Shown here: in pieces, positions 1 to 9,261 of the stretch
How positions within the stretch are numbered: the first letter of the stretch is position 1
Layout of the letters: each line of letters starts with the position of its first letter
NCBI RefSeq assembly: GCF_018128065.1
Contig: NZ_CP072359.1
Coordinates: 806,001 to 870,000 of the forward strand
Direction: 5' to 3'
Source: Prevotella melaninogenica
GTDB taxonomy: Bacteria; Bacteroidota; Bacteroidia; Bacteroidales; Bacteroidaceae
Length of the DNA: 64,000 nucleotides
The notes under the pieces: model-generated
Databases searched by the model: none
The model's input: only the letters and a program-made list of their open reading frames with translations
Told to the model about the DNA's origin: nothing
Position numbers and translations under genes: made by a program

Positions 1-2
1 AC

Positions 3-488
3 AACAATGTTTTGGGTTTCCCTGGTATTGTAGGTACATATGATATCAAGACTGTTCCTACTTGGACTTTGGGTGATGGTCAGATTTCTTCTTCTACAGA
101 TAAGACAGCTGTAGTAACCTACGCTGCTCCTGGTAAGAAGAACGTAACCTTGAAGCTGAAGAACGGCTGGGGTGAGGCTGAGAAGACCGTTGAGGAAATC
201 GTTGAGATTACTTCTGAGGCAAATGCTATCAATGATGTTGATGCACAGCTCGGCTTCTCTGTTTATCCTAACCCATTCGTAGAGAGCGTAAATCTGCGCT
301 TTGCTGACTATGGTCGTTACACTATCAACGTGCTCGGTACAACTGGCGCACTCCTCCAAAGCAATAGCTTTGAAGCTGCACAGGGGCAGGTAGTAAACGT
401 AGCTATCACTGGTGCAAAGGGTATGTACCTCGTGCAGGTGCTCAAAGATGGTAAGATTTACAAGACAGTGAAAGTTGTCAAGAAGTAG
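3..488 (+). CDS. Secreted protein with type IX-type C-terminal sorting domain (5' partial)
   Basis: The reading frame is open from the left window edge, so only the C-terminal ~161 residues are visible; the TTG at 12 is internal and not a start. The first part resembles a PKD/Ig-like beta domain (TWTLGDG, then a YAAPGKKNVTLKL stretch). After a short linker comes VYPNPF and a final ~75-residue module ending GMYLVQVLKDGKIYKTVKVVKK-like, the pattern of type A sorting domains recognised by the type IX secretion system and cleaved on export. The role of the missing N-terminal part cannot be told. A clear terminator follows at 561-595. Confidence 0.8.
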   Translation, partial: NNVLGFPGIVGTYDIKTVPTWTLGDGQISSSTDKTAVVTYAAPGKKNVTLKLKNGWGEAEKTVEEIVEITSEANAINDVDAQLGFSVYPNPFVESVNLRFADYGRYTINVLGTTGALLQSNSFEAAQGQVVNVAITGAKGMYLVQVLKDGKIYKTVKVVKK

Positions 489-495
489 TAAATCA

Positions 496-540
496 AGTTG
501 ACGAGTTTACAAGTTAACGAGTTAAGGAGTTGACGAGTTA
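496..540. repeat. Degenerate tandem GTTGACGAGTT repeats
   Basis: Directly after the stop codon the words AGTTGACGAGTT, AGTTAACGAGTT and AGTTGACGAGTTAAC follow each other. The same word occurs near the 3' ends of the malate dehydrogenase gene (minus strand, about 11666-11682) and of rpoA (about 61096-61120), so it is a short interspersed word of this genome rather than part of the gene. Confidence 0.6.
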
Positions 541-560
541 ACAAAATAATAATTTAAAGA

Positions 561-595
561 CAGAGTAGCAGATGAATTTGTTACTCTGTTTTTTT
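561..595 (+). terminator. Intrinsic terminator of the secreted-protein gene
   Basis: CAGAGTA (561-567) pairs with TACTCTG (582-588) and is followed by a run of seven or more T. Confidence 0.8.
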
Positions 596-680
596 GCTCT
601 TTCGTTAAATGCACAGGTGGTCGTTGTGTTTGGAAGAGTTGAAAGCTCTTCTTTCTAATGTCTGTAAAGAGCTGGCAGTA

Positions 681-945
681 ATTTGAAAAATTGTTACATA
701 ACTTGATGTAAAAGTCTTAAAAAAACGGTCTAAAAGATGTGTAAAAAGCAGGTTGGTAACTAATATGATATCAGGTGGTTACAAAGTGCTTTTGCAAGAG
801 GTGCTTAGTTGGACTTCAAAAGGGCGTTAGTAAGAGTTCAAAAGGGCATCTTTTGTAAGCCAATTGGGCGTCTTTTCAAAGCCAAAAGAGCATGTGTAGC
901 TTTTAAGGGGTGCGAAAAAAGTTTACATAATCTAATAAACAAAGG
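681..945. repeat. Dispersed intergenic repeat A, copy 1
   Basis: About 265 bases with a diverged second copy at 34362-34640. The best conserved core begins at GGACTTCAAAAGGGCGTTAG and contains inverted AAAAG/CTTTT words. Both copies can be read as a short MDFKRALVR ORF, but the differences between the copies mostly change amino acids, so a protein is unlikely. The rest of the gap 596-1300 shows no gene. Confidence 0.75.
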
Positions 946-1302
946 AACAAAATCAAATAAGCAAAGGAACAAATTTGTTTTGGGAGACACGGAACATGGT
1001 TATGGCGAGATATGGCACTATTTGCTTTTTTCAGTTCAGTTGGCTTTTTGGTAGTCCTTCTCTATGTCATCATCAATCACAGAATCATATCCTATCAGCT
1101 ATAAGCCTACGTTTTCAATCTGTGATTTTAGGGTATGTCCAAAGAGAAAGCGTATGAAAAAGAATCTTTATATAGCTTAAGCTTATTTTAGTGTTATGGG
1201 AACGTGGAGAAATGAAGAATATCTTTTTATCTGATAGTCAAGGCCGTTTGCACTTAGATTGATTAAAATTAAGGATTATTTAGAAAATATTCATTAGTAT
1301 AA

Positions 1303-1335
1303 TTTGTGTCAACTAAAAAAAAGTCCCTACTTTTG
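1303..1335 (+). promoter_or_regulatory. Bacteroidota promoter of the susC/susD pair
   Basis: TTTG at 1303-1306 and TACTTTTG at 1328-1335, separated by 21 bases, match the -33 TTTG / -7 TAnnTTTG consensus. Transcription would start near 1342 and leave a ~200-base leader, which holds a small hairpin (GAGAA/TTCTC, about 1388-1402). Confidence 0.75.
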
Positions 1336-1545
1336 CCTATATTAATCTAAACAATTAAATAAAAAGGAAATAACATGCTACGGCAGGGGAGAATTTTGTT
1401 CTCTTTGCGTTAGAAGCTGTCTATATCGTGAATAAAAATAATTTTGTATAATAATTTTCAACCTCTCGTGTTGCAGTAGGCTTTACTCTCTTTGTCAACT
1501 GTTTTGCGGAGGAAACTAAATAATCTTTATCTATTAAAAAGTCAG

Positions 1546-4500
1546 ATGCGTATGATTTTACACATCAAACCAATTGGTTTTACGTTATGCATGGGTGTAT
1601 CATTTTTGATGCCTACGCAAGGATTTGCAGTGTCAAAGCAGCCTGTTCAAAGCGTACAGCAATCAGGGAGATGCACAGGTGTTATCCTTGATGAACAGGG
1701 AGATCCGATTATTGGTGCCACTGTTCAAGTGAAAGGTACAAGTAATGGAACTGCTACCGATTTAGATGGTCGTTTCACGTTGTCGAATATTCCTTCTGGA
1801 AGTATTATTGTTATCAGCTACATTGGTATGGATACAAAGGAAGTGAAATGGGATGGTCAGGAAATTAAGGTGAAGTTGAAGGAGGAGCAGCATGCCCTTA
1901 ACGAACTTATCGTGACGGGTTATGGTGGTCAGCAGAAGCGTGCAACGTTGACAACGGCTATCTCTAAGATGGATAATAAGGTGCTGGATGCCGCAGCTTT
2001 CTCTAATGTAGGTAGTGCCTTGCAGGGTAGTGTGACGGGTCTTCAGGTTGTCAACACCTCTGGTCAGCCTGGTACGGCTCCTTCAATCACTTTGCGTGGT
2101 GGTGCTTCTATTACAGGAAGTGCGCCAGCTTTGATTATTGTTGATGGTGTTGAGCGTACTTTGTCAGAGATTAACCCGTCTGATATTGAGTCGGTTGAAG
2201 TGTTGAAGGATGCTGCCTCAACAGCTATCTACGGTGCGAGAGCAAACGGAGGTGTAATCCTTGTTACGACGAAGCGTGCGAAGAGTGGAACTTCCAGTAT
2301 CAATTATCGCATGAAGCTTGGTGTGAACTTCAAGCGTAACGACTATGACTTCATGAATGCCCGCGATTATATTTACTATAATCGAATGGGTTTCAAGCGT
2401 TATACCAATGCTATGAAAGGACACGGCAAGGCTGCTGATGTTGATGCGCAGAATGGATATTCGGGCTGGGGATACACACATTACAAGCCACGTACCGATG
2501 TGATGTATTACGATGAGACGAATGCCGAGCATAAGCGACTACTTGCTGAGGAGGGCTGGCAGCTTATGGACGACCCTTATTACGGACCAGAAGATGGTTC
2601 AAAACTTCTTTTCAAGGATTATAGCGGTCAGTTGGAGGATGCCATTTACCATAAGCAGACGCTCACACAGGACCATTATCTGAGCTTCAGTGGCGGTAAC
2701 AACATGGGTTCTTTTGTAGCTTCATTGGGTTATTACAATGAAGACGGTGTTGTTCGCAATACGTCTTTCCGTCGTTTCACGGGTAGTGTGAAGGGTGACT
2801 ATCAAATCAAGCCTTGGCTGAAGGTACGTGCAGGAGCGCAATATACATGGTACACAAAGCCTGACAGCTACTTCGGTTCATGGAGTTCGCTGTTCTATCG
2901 TACTCGTTCTCAGCGTCCTACATGGAATCCTTACTTGAAAGATGGTTCTCCAGCACCAGGTTGGAGCAGTTCTGATGGTAACTATCTGTATTGGAATGAC
3001 AAGCTCACGACAAGCAACGGGACACGTTCAGAAACATTCAATTTGGGTTTCGATATGACTTTGATACCTAAGCATCTTACATTGACAACCAATGCTTCGG
3101 TTTATCATGTGCTTGATCAGCAGGAGAACTTCAATAAGGCTTACTATACACAGAGCAATCCTAACAACCTCAACACCACGCGCCGTTCATACGCCTATAT
3201 GTTTAAGGATACGCAGATACAGCTCAATACAATATTGAATTATTTCAACACGTTTGCTGAGCATCACAATGTTGATTTCATGATGGGAGCAGAGTATTAT
3301 GATTATAACTACTTCTGGATGAATGCTTCTACAAAGAATTCACCAACAGATGATATTCCTACGCTTAATGCTGGTGCTGATAAGGATGATAATCCTAAGT
3401 CCTTTACGTCACGTAACCGTATTGAGTCGCTCTTCGGACGTTTCAACTATGATTACAAACAGAAGTATCTGCTTACGTTCACCTTCCGTTATGATGGTAA
3501 TTCCAAGCTGAAGGACAATCGTTGGGGCTTCTTCCCTGGTGTCTCTTTGGGTTGGAACATGATGGAAGAGGATTTCTGGAAAGAGTCTAAGCTGTCAAAC
3601 TTCGTCAGCAACATCAAGCCACGTATCAGCTACGGTAGTAATGGTAACGTGAGTGGAATAGGCGACTTCTATATCTATGGTGTCTATGGTCAGCTTTCAA
3701 ATTATCATGGCAACACGGCATTCTTCGACCAGTCGCTTGTGAATACAGCCTTGAAGTGGGAGCAGAGCCATACCTTCGAAGCGGGTCTTGACCTCGGTTT
3801 CTTTAAGAATCGTTTGTCGTTGATTCTCGATTACTACGTTCGTAACACAAGTAATCTGCTTCAGAGTGTGAATCTTCCCTCTTACTTAGGTTTCAGCTCA
3901 ATCCAGACAAACTTGGGTAAGTTGCGCAATCAAGGATTCGAAATGGAGGTACGTGCTACTCCTATTCACTTAAAGAACAGTTTCCGTTGGGATCTCTCTT
4001 TCAATCTCTCTACTGTAAAGAATACGATTGTTCAGCTTCCTAAGAGCGACCGACCATTCAATCAGCTGCAGGGAGTTGAGGTTGCTGCGGGTAAGGTTGA
4101 CGCTGATGGTAAGACACTAACCAAGTGGATAGGTGGTTATCGTGAGGGTGGAACACTCGGCGAACTCTATGGTTACAGTCAAGACCATATCTTCAAAGAT
4201 TGGGATGATGTAAAGGCACATGCTAATAAGCGTATTGATAATATTGCGAAATTGTATGGTCCTGGACTTGCTGATGAGGTAAACCCACAGACAGGAGTGC
4301 TTTATAAGAACTCAACAGGATGGAAACCTATTGAGCCAGGTGATGTATGCTGGGAGGATATCAACGAAGATGGTATTATCAACTCACTTGACCGTAAGGT
4401 ATTAGGTAACTCAAGACCTACTGTGACAGGTGGTTGGACAAGTACGTTAAGTTATAAGAATCTCTCATTATTTGCTCGCTTTGATTATGCTTTAGGTCAT

Positions 4501-4908
4501 ACAATCTACAATGACCTCAAGGCTCGTTCCATGGGACAATTTCAAGGACAGTTCAATCTCATTGATAATGTAAAGGATATGTGGACAGAGACCAATCCAG
4601 GTGCCAGCTATCCAGCATTCAGTTATGCTGATCAGTTGAATAAGCAGAACATCTGGCGCGAAGGCTCTAAGTTCTTTGAGAAGGCAAGCTACATGGCTCT
4701 GCGTGAGATTACGTTGAGTTATACCTTACCAAGAACATGGATTAAGACGATGAAGATGGCGAATGCCAATGTTTATGTGACAGGTCAGAACCTCTTCTAT
4801 CTTACGCCTTTCGATGGTGCTTCTCCAGAGGCAATAAATGGTGGATATGACTATGGTCGTTATCCAACTCCACGCACACTTATCTTTGGATTAAACGTTA
4901 CATTCTAA
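1546..4908 (+). CDS. SusC/RagA-family TonB-dependent outer membrane transporter
   Basis: Imports a ligand, typically a glycan or peptide, through the outer membrane using TonB energy, with a SusD lipoprotein as lid. A signal peptide ending near GFA is followed by a carboxypeptidase-regulatory-like beta domain (GVILDEQGDPIIGATVQVKG), a TonB-box-like LNELIVTGYG, the plug with ALIIVDGVER and IESVEVLKDA..AIYGARANGGV, and a long barrel ending in LIFGLNVTF. The frame is open from a TTG at 1492, but ATG 1546 (or 1552) sits right before the signal peptide and is preferred. The susD gene follows after 19 bases. No regulator or hydrolase lies beside the pair, so the substrate is unknown. Confidence 0.95.
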   Translation: MRMILHIKPIGFTLCMGVSFLMPTQGFAVSKQPVQSVQQSGRCTGVILDEQGDPIIGATVQVKGTSNGTATDLDGRFTLSNIPSGSIIVISYIGMDTKEVKWDGQEIKVKLKEEQHALNELIVTGYGGQQKRATLTTAISKMDNKVLDAAAFSNVGSALQGSVTGLQVVNTSGQPGTAPSITLRGGASITGSAPALIIVDGVERTLSEINPSDIESVEVLKDAASTAIYGARANGGVILVTTKRAKSGTSSINYRMKLGVNFKRNDYDFMNARDYIYYNRMGFKRYTNAMKGHGKAADVDAQNGYSGWGYTHYKPRTDVMYYDETNAEHKRLLAEEGWQLMDDPYYGPEDGSKLLFKDYSGQLEDAIYHKQTLTQDHYLSFSGGNNMGSFVASLGYYNEDGVVRNTSFRRFTGSVKGDYQIKPWLKVRAGAQYTWYTKPDSYFGSWSSLFYRTRSQRPTWNPYLKDGSPAPGWSSSDGNYLYWNDKLTTSNGTRSETFNLGFDMTLIPKHLTLTTNASVYHVLDQQENFNKAYYTQSNPNNLNTTRRSYAYMFKDTQIQLNTILNYFNTFAEHHNVDFMMGAEYYDYNYFWMNASTKNSPTDDIPTLNAGADKDDNPKSFTSRNRIESLFGRFNYDYKQKYLLTFTFRYDGNSKLKDNRWGFFPGVSLGWNMMEEDFWKESKLSNFVSNIKPRISYGSNGNVSGIGDFYIYGVYGQLSNYHGNTAFFDQSLVNTALKWEQSHTFEAGLDLGFFKNRLSLILDYYVRNTSNLLQSVNLPSYLGFSSIQTNLGKLRNQGFEMEVRATPIHLKNSFRWDLSFNLSTVKNTIVQLPKSDRPFNQLQGVEVAAGKVDADGKTLTKWIGGYREGGTLGELYGYSQDHIFKDWDDVKAHANKRIDNIAKLYGPGLADEVNPQTGVLYKNSTGWKPIEPGDVCWEDINEDGIINSLDRKVLGNSRPTVTGGWTSTLSYKNLSLFARFDYALGHTIYNDLKARSMGQFQGQFNLIDNVKDMWTETNPGASYPAFSYADQLNKQNIWREGSKFFEKASYMALREITLSYTLPRTWIKTMKMANANVYVTGQNLFYLTPFDGASPEAINGGYDYGRYPTPRTLIFGLNVTF

Positions 4909-4927
4909 CTAATTAAATGTTACTACG

Positions 4928-6517
4928 ATGAAAAAGTTACTATCCTATATAACAGCTGCAGCCCTCAGCTTATCACTGACGGGTTGTATGGACATCGAGC
5001 CTGTTAGTACTATTACCGACGCAAACTACTGGAAGACTCCTGATCAGGTGCAGGCTTTCAATCAAGGACTCTGTTCTTGGATGAGAAGTTATGCTGCTGA
5101 CTATATCATCTGGGGTGAGATGCGATGTAATATATATAGTGGTACCTCCTTCAGTGGTGAGGCTCCACAAGGCTACGAACGCTTGTGGAATAACACCCTT
5201 GAGAAGAGTAGTGCTGTGGTAGGCAACTACGGAGGGCTTTATACTGGTATCAATCAGATTAATCTGATGATAGATAAGGTGAATGAAGCTGGTTATTTAA
5301 CAGAAGCGGAGAAGACCAGCTACCTTGGTGGTGCTTATGGCATGCGTGCCTTCTTGTATTTCCAGTTGCTTCGTACCTATGGTGATGTGATTATTTACCT
5401 TCAACATACAGAAGGAAAGACCATTGACTTGGGTAAGGTTGCTCGTAAGCAGGACGCAGCAGCTGATGTGATGAAGCAGATAAAGGCTGATATTACAGCT
5501 TCTGAGACAGCTTATAATAACAATTATAAGTTTACTAATGGTCGTACTTATTGGTCGCTTGCTGCAACCAAGATGCTCAAAGGTGAGGTATATCTGTGGA
5601 GTGGCAAACAGATGGGGGGCGGTTCTGCCGACTATCAGACAGCTCTCACTGCTTATCAAGAGGTTCAGAATAATGCCGATGTAAGTTTGCTTGACAACTT
5701 TGAGGATGTCTTCGCTTATGATAATAAGGAGAATAAAGAGATTATCTATGCGCTTCACAATCGTGAGAATGAAGCGTCTTTATGGGGAGGTCTCTATACT
5801 TCACTTGTGATGAACAAGCAGAACGTTGGTGCTTATCGTCTGCATAATGACGCTGGTCAGGCTATACAATTTAGCGAATCAAAGTATCTGAACTTACGCT
5901 TAGGAAGTGGCGTAATGCGCTTCCCACTTGACAAGCGTTTGTGGACGAAACTCTATTCAAATGATGGTGACAAGCGTAAGAAGGCTTCTTTGGCAGATGT
6001 TTATCAGGCTTCAGACGGTTCATACGTGGGTAATATCTGTAATAAGTTCCACGGAACATTGCTTGCTGGTAGCTCAGCTACATCATGGTATGATGACCAA
6101 CCTATCTATCGCTATGCAGAGTGTCTGCTTGGTATTGCTGAGGCTAAGGTCTTCTTAGGTCAGGACCCATCAACAGAAATCAATCAAGTTCGTCGTCGTG
6201 CTTATGGTGCTACCTACTTTAATGCACATGCTGAGGTACAATATCCAAATGATGTTAGTACGGGAGGTAGTGCTACGCTGACCACGTTCTATACTGATAA
6301 CCCATTTGTTGGTGGTGATGAGGACCCAATAGAAGCAATCCTTAAAGAGCGTCTACGTGAGTTCTTGTTCGAGGGAAAGCGTTGGCATGATATCCGTTTA
6401 GTTGATAAGGCTACAAAGTATTCAACAGCAAGTGCCGACCGCTTGTTGTGGCCTATTGATGAAACAACCAAGTCAACGAATGCTGAATTGAAACAGACTC
6501 CTGGTTACGGAGATTAA
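4928..6517 (+). CDS. SusD/RagB-family nutrient-binding surface lipoprotein
   Basis: Ligand-binding lipoprotein partner of the SusC protein just upstream. Residues 1-19 form a lipoprotein signal peptide with the lipobox SLTGC (Cys20). The SusD fold shows in the N-terminal TPR-like helices (YLGGAYGMRAFLYFQLLRTYGD) and the C-terminal REFLFEGKRWHDIRL and LLWPID motifs, ending TPGYGD. The 529-residue length is normal for the family. Co-transcribed with susC; a strong terminator follows. Confidence 0.95.
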   Translation: MKKLLSYITAAALSLSLTGCMDIEPVSTITDANYWKTPDQVQAFNQGLCSWMRSYAADYIIWGEMRCNIYSGTSFSGEAPQGYERLWNNTLEKSSAVVGNYGGLYTGINQINLMIDKVNEAGYLTEAEKTSYLGGAYGMRAFLYFQLLRTYGDVIIYLQHTEGKTIDLGKVARKQDAAADVMKQIKADITASETAYNNNYKFTNGRTYWSLAATKMLKGEVYLWSGKQMGGGSADYQTALTAYQEVQNNADVSLLDNFEDVFAYDNKENKEIIYALHNRENEASLWGGLYTSLVMNKQNVGAYRLHNDAGQAIQFSESKYLNLRLGSGVMRFPLDKRLWTKLYSNDGDKRKKASLADVYQASDGSYVGNICNKFHGTLLAGSSATSWYDDQPIYRYAECLLGIAEAKVFLGQDPSTEINQVRRRAYGATYFNAHAEVQYPNDVSTGGSATLTTFYTDNPFVGGDEDPIEAILKERLREFLFEGKRWHDIRLVDKATKYSTASADRLLWPIDETTKSTNAELKQTPGYGD

Positions 6518-6546
6518 TACGAAAAGAGATTATTTTTAATTTTATA

Positions 6547-6590
6547 GGGGAAAGATAGGGAATAAAATCTCGTCTTTCCCCTTTTCTTTT
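6547..6590 (+). terminator. Intrinsic terminator of the susC/susD operon
   Basis: GGGGAAAGA (6547-6555) pairs with TCTTTCCCC (6573-6581), followed by a T-rich tract. Confidence 0.85.
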
Positions 6591-6723
6591 GCATATAATT
6601 AGCACAACGCTCTATCTTCGATTTGTACAATGTGATATTTATCTCTCACACAAGTTATGTGTTTGTGTCTTACTATCCGTTATAATGACTCTTATATGTC
6701 ATCTTTAAGAGACGTGCTGACGC

Positions 6724-6772
6724 TTAGCACATGTGGTGCTCATGCTTAACACCAATGGTGCTGAGTACTAAA
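6724..6772. repeat. Palindromic intergenic repeat B, copy 1
   Basis: Contains the palindromic words AGCACATGTGGTGCT and CACCAATGGTG framed by TTAG and CTAA. A related copy, inverted, lies at 16487-16532 and shares GCACATGTGGTG and TTAACACCA. The remainder of 6591-6845 shows nothing else recognisable. Confidence 0.6.
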
Positions 6773-6845
6773 TAATCTGCACACTTGCCTCATTCTTCTA
6801 ATAGTAGACTTGCTTATTGTCAGTTGGTTTACTAACTTTTAGGTA

Positions 6846-6876
6846 TTGCACGCTCTATAGAATATTAATACTTTTG
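6846..6876 (+). promoter_or_regulatory. Promoter of the TonB-dependent receptor locus
   Basis: TTG at 6846-6848 (one base short of TTTG) and TACTTTTG at 6869-6876 with a 20-base spacer. The receptor start codon is 75 bases further on. Confidence 0.65.
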
Positions 6877-6951
6877 CATCAATAGTTGAATACATATTTT
6901 TTACTTAAGACTCTATTCGTTATAACACGGAGTCTTTAAACTACAAGTTAG

Positions 6952-9126
6952 ATGAAAAATAACAGAAAAATATTTATCTGCAAAGGGGCGTATAATACTT
7001 ATTCGTTATATAGAAAGGCGATTTGTCTAACACTTTTTTCAAGTTTTTTCATGCTTAGAGGAAATTCGCAAGAGGTGAATAAGCGTGATACGACTGTTGA
7101 AATGAAAGAAGTTATGGTGACAGCACGTAGCGAAATTAGGAAGTTGAAGGAGTCGGCAATGCCCGTATCCGTTATAGGGCAGCGCCAATTACAAGGAACG
7201 GCATCAAATATTAATGACGTACTTGCACATACGGTCGGAGTCACAGTGCGAAACACGGGAGGTTTAGGCAGTGCTTCCCGAATCTCACTTCGTGGTTTGG
7301 AAGGTAAACGTATGGGTATGTATGTGGACGAAACGCCCATGTCGCAGTTGAGCAACTTTGTTACCTTAAATGATATCCCAACGAATATGATAGAACGTAT
7401 TGAGGTTTATAAAGGTATTGTCCCTTATAAGTTTGGCGGTTCTGCATTAGGAGGTGCTGTTAACGTAGTAACGAAAGAATATCCGCCTGTTTATTTTGAT
7501 TTCTCATACGAACTTGGCTCGTTTAACACGCATCAGGTGTCAACTGTGTTTAAACGTACGGATCAAAAAACTGGTTTACAGTTTGGTATAGGCGGTGCTT
7601 TCTCGTTTGCGAAGAACAACTACAAAATGACATTGGCAAATTTGGACAATAGAATCGTGGAAAGAGACCATGATAAGTTCAATAAAGTTATGGCTGGAAT
7701 GTCTGTTAAGGCTACGAAATGGTGGTTTGATGAGATGAAATGGGAGCTCATTTTCCTGAAGACCCGACAAGAGATACAAGGAATAGATCTTGATGTGCGT
7801 GAGGCTTATAATCATTCTGTTAGTGGTGTGACGGCATTGACCCTAAAGCGTAAGAACTTCTTTTTGGATGGTCTCGACTTTGATTTTGATATAGGATATA
7901 TCATTGGCAGATATGGTTTGAATGATAAAGCATCAAATCGTTATGACTGGGATGGGAATAAGCTGCCGCCTGTCTCCCCATACGGCGGAGAACAGAATAA
8001 TTTTCCTTCTGATGGGCGTAACCGCTCGAATGAGCTAACATCTAAGCTTAATCTGGGTTACACGATAGATGAGCATCATGGTGTTAATCTAAATGTCTAT
8101 TTCGATAGGAACTCACTTCACCCAAACGATTCTTTAATGGATAAGGCTTGGGGTTTTCGCGCAAATTTCCCAAGTAAGATGAATACGCTGACGACAGGAT
8201 TGTCTTATGATTTAACGTTATTCGGAGGTCGTTTCCAGAATGCTTTTACTTTAAAGAACTTTATCTTCACATCACATTCGCGTAGTATAGATGTTTATTC
8301 TGTGCGAGAGCCAGAGCCTGTGAAGATATCAAAGTCTTATTTTGGATTCAGTGATGCACTTCGTTATAAGTTTACAAACGACTTGATGTTAAAAGCATCC
8401 TTCAATTCTGAAGTCCGCATACCTACAAGTGAGGAGCTGATAGGAAACGGATATTCCATACTTGCATCACCAGCATTGGAACCTGAACGCACGTCGGGCG
8501 TAAACGTTGGTGTACTCTATCGACATCTAAAACAGGATGATGGACTGGTTGAGATAGAGTTGAATGGATTTTATAATCAGTTGAAAGACATGATTAGATT
8601 CACTCCAGATATGATTCCTACAATGGCTCGCTATCGTAACTTTGGTAGTGTTCGTACGAGAGGTGTTGAACTTGATGTTAAAGGAGATGTCTGTTCAGTA
8701 CTTTATCTTTATGCGAATGGTACTTATCAAGACCTTCGTGACGTGAGAAAGCTAACTCCAGGTACTACTGTCGAGAATCCCACCTATATGAAACGTATCC
8801 CAAACGTACCTTATCTGTTAGCAAACTTTGGAGCAGAGTTTCATAAAGAGAATCTCTTTGGAGGAAAGGAACAGAACACACGTTTCCTCTTTGATGCTTC
8901 ATACGTGCATACGTATTTCTATGATTTTGAGATGAGTAAAAACCAAGATAAGAAGATTCCAGCTTCTTTGACTATGGATGCCGCTGTTGAGCATAGCTTT
9001 AAGAATGATCAGTGGATATTGACTTTTAAGATGAAGAATCTTGCTAATCGACGTGTTGTCTCAGAGTTTAACCGCCCATTGCCTGGCAGATATGTTGGAG
9101 TAAAGATTAGATATTTATTCAAATAG
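6952..9126 (+). CDS. TonB-dependent outer membrane receptor, probable siderophore or metal-chelate type
   Basis: A 724-residue receptor without the carboxypeptidase-like domain of SusC proteins. After a signal peptide ending near GNSQ comes a TonB-box-like VEMKEVMVTAR, the plug domain (about 50-175; SRISLRGLEGKRMGMYVDE, IERIEVYKGIVPYKFGGSALGGAVNVVT) and a 22-strand type barrel ending VGVKIRYLFK. Length and build are those of iron-chelate, haem or cobalamin receptors. The next gene codes for a DUF4374-like surface lipoprotein, a pairing known from xenosiderophore uptake (XusA/XusB) in Bacteroides; that the substrate is an iron chelate is inference. Confidence 0.88.
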   Translation: MKNNRKIFICKGAYNTYSLYRKAICLTLFSSFFMLRGNSQEVNKRDTTVEMKEVMVTARSEIRKLKESAMPVSVIGQRQLQGTASNINDVLAHTVGVTVRNTGGLGSASRISLRGLEGKRMGMYVDETPMSQLSNFVTLNDIPTNMIERIEVYKGIVPYKFGGSALGGAVNVVTKEYPPVYFDFSYELGSFNTHQVSTVFKRTDQKTGLQFGIGGAFSFAKNNYKMTLANLDNRIVERDHDKFNKVMAGMSVKATKWWFDEMKWELIFLKTRQEIQGIDLDVREAYNHSVSGVTALTLKRKNFFLDGLDFDFDIGYIIGRYGLNDKASNRYDWDGNKLPPVSPYGGEQNNFPSDGRNRSNELTSKLNLGYTIDEHHGVNLNVYFDRNSLHPNDSLMDKAWGFRANFPSKMNTLTTGLSYDLTLFGGRFQNAFTLKNFIFTSHSRSIDVYSVREPEPVKISKSYFGFSDALRYKFTNDLMLKASFNSEVRIPTSEELIGNGYSILASPALEPERTSGVNVGVLYRHLKQDDGLVEIELNGFYNQLKDMIRFTPDMIPTMARYRNFGSVRTRGVELDVKGDVCSVLYLYANGTYQDLRDVRKLTPGTTVENPTYMKRIPNVPYLLANFGAEFHKENLFGGKEQNTRFLFDASYVHTYFYDFEMSKNQDKKIPASLTMDAAVEHSFKNDQWILTFKMKNLANRRVVSEFNRPLPGRYVGVKIRYLFK

Positions 9127-9261
9127 GATTATGGAATGTATGAAGCGGTGAACTTTCCAAGGCTCTAAAGCATGATAAAACGAAGTTCGTCAGTTTTCAT
9201 GTATTGCTATTCCGCTTGATAATATGGTTCATAGATAATTTCTACAATAAATTACATAACA

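Noticed and set aside
809..1054. 81-codon ORF (MDFKRALVR...) with a relative at 34494-34706
   Set aside because: Both lie in dispersed repeat A; differences between copies mostly change amino acids and there is no promoter or ribosome-binding site, so they are better read as repeat sequence than as genes.
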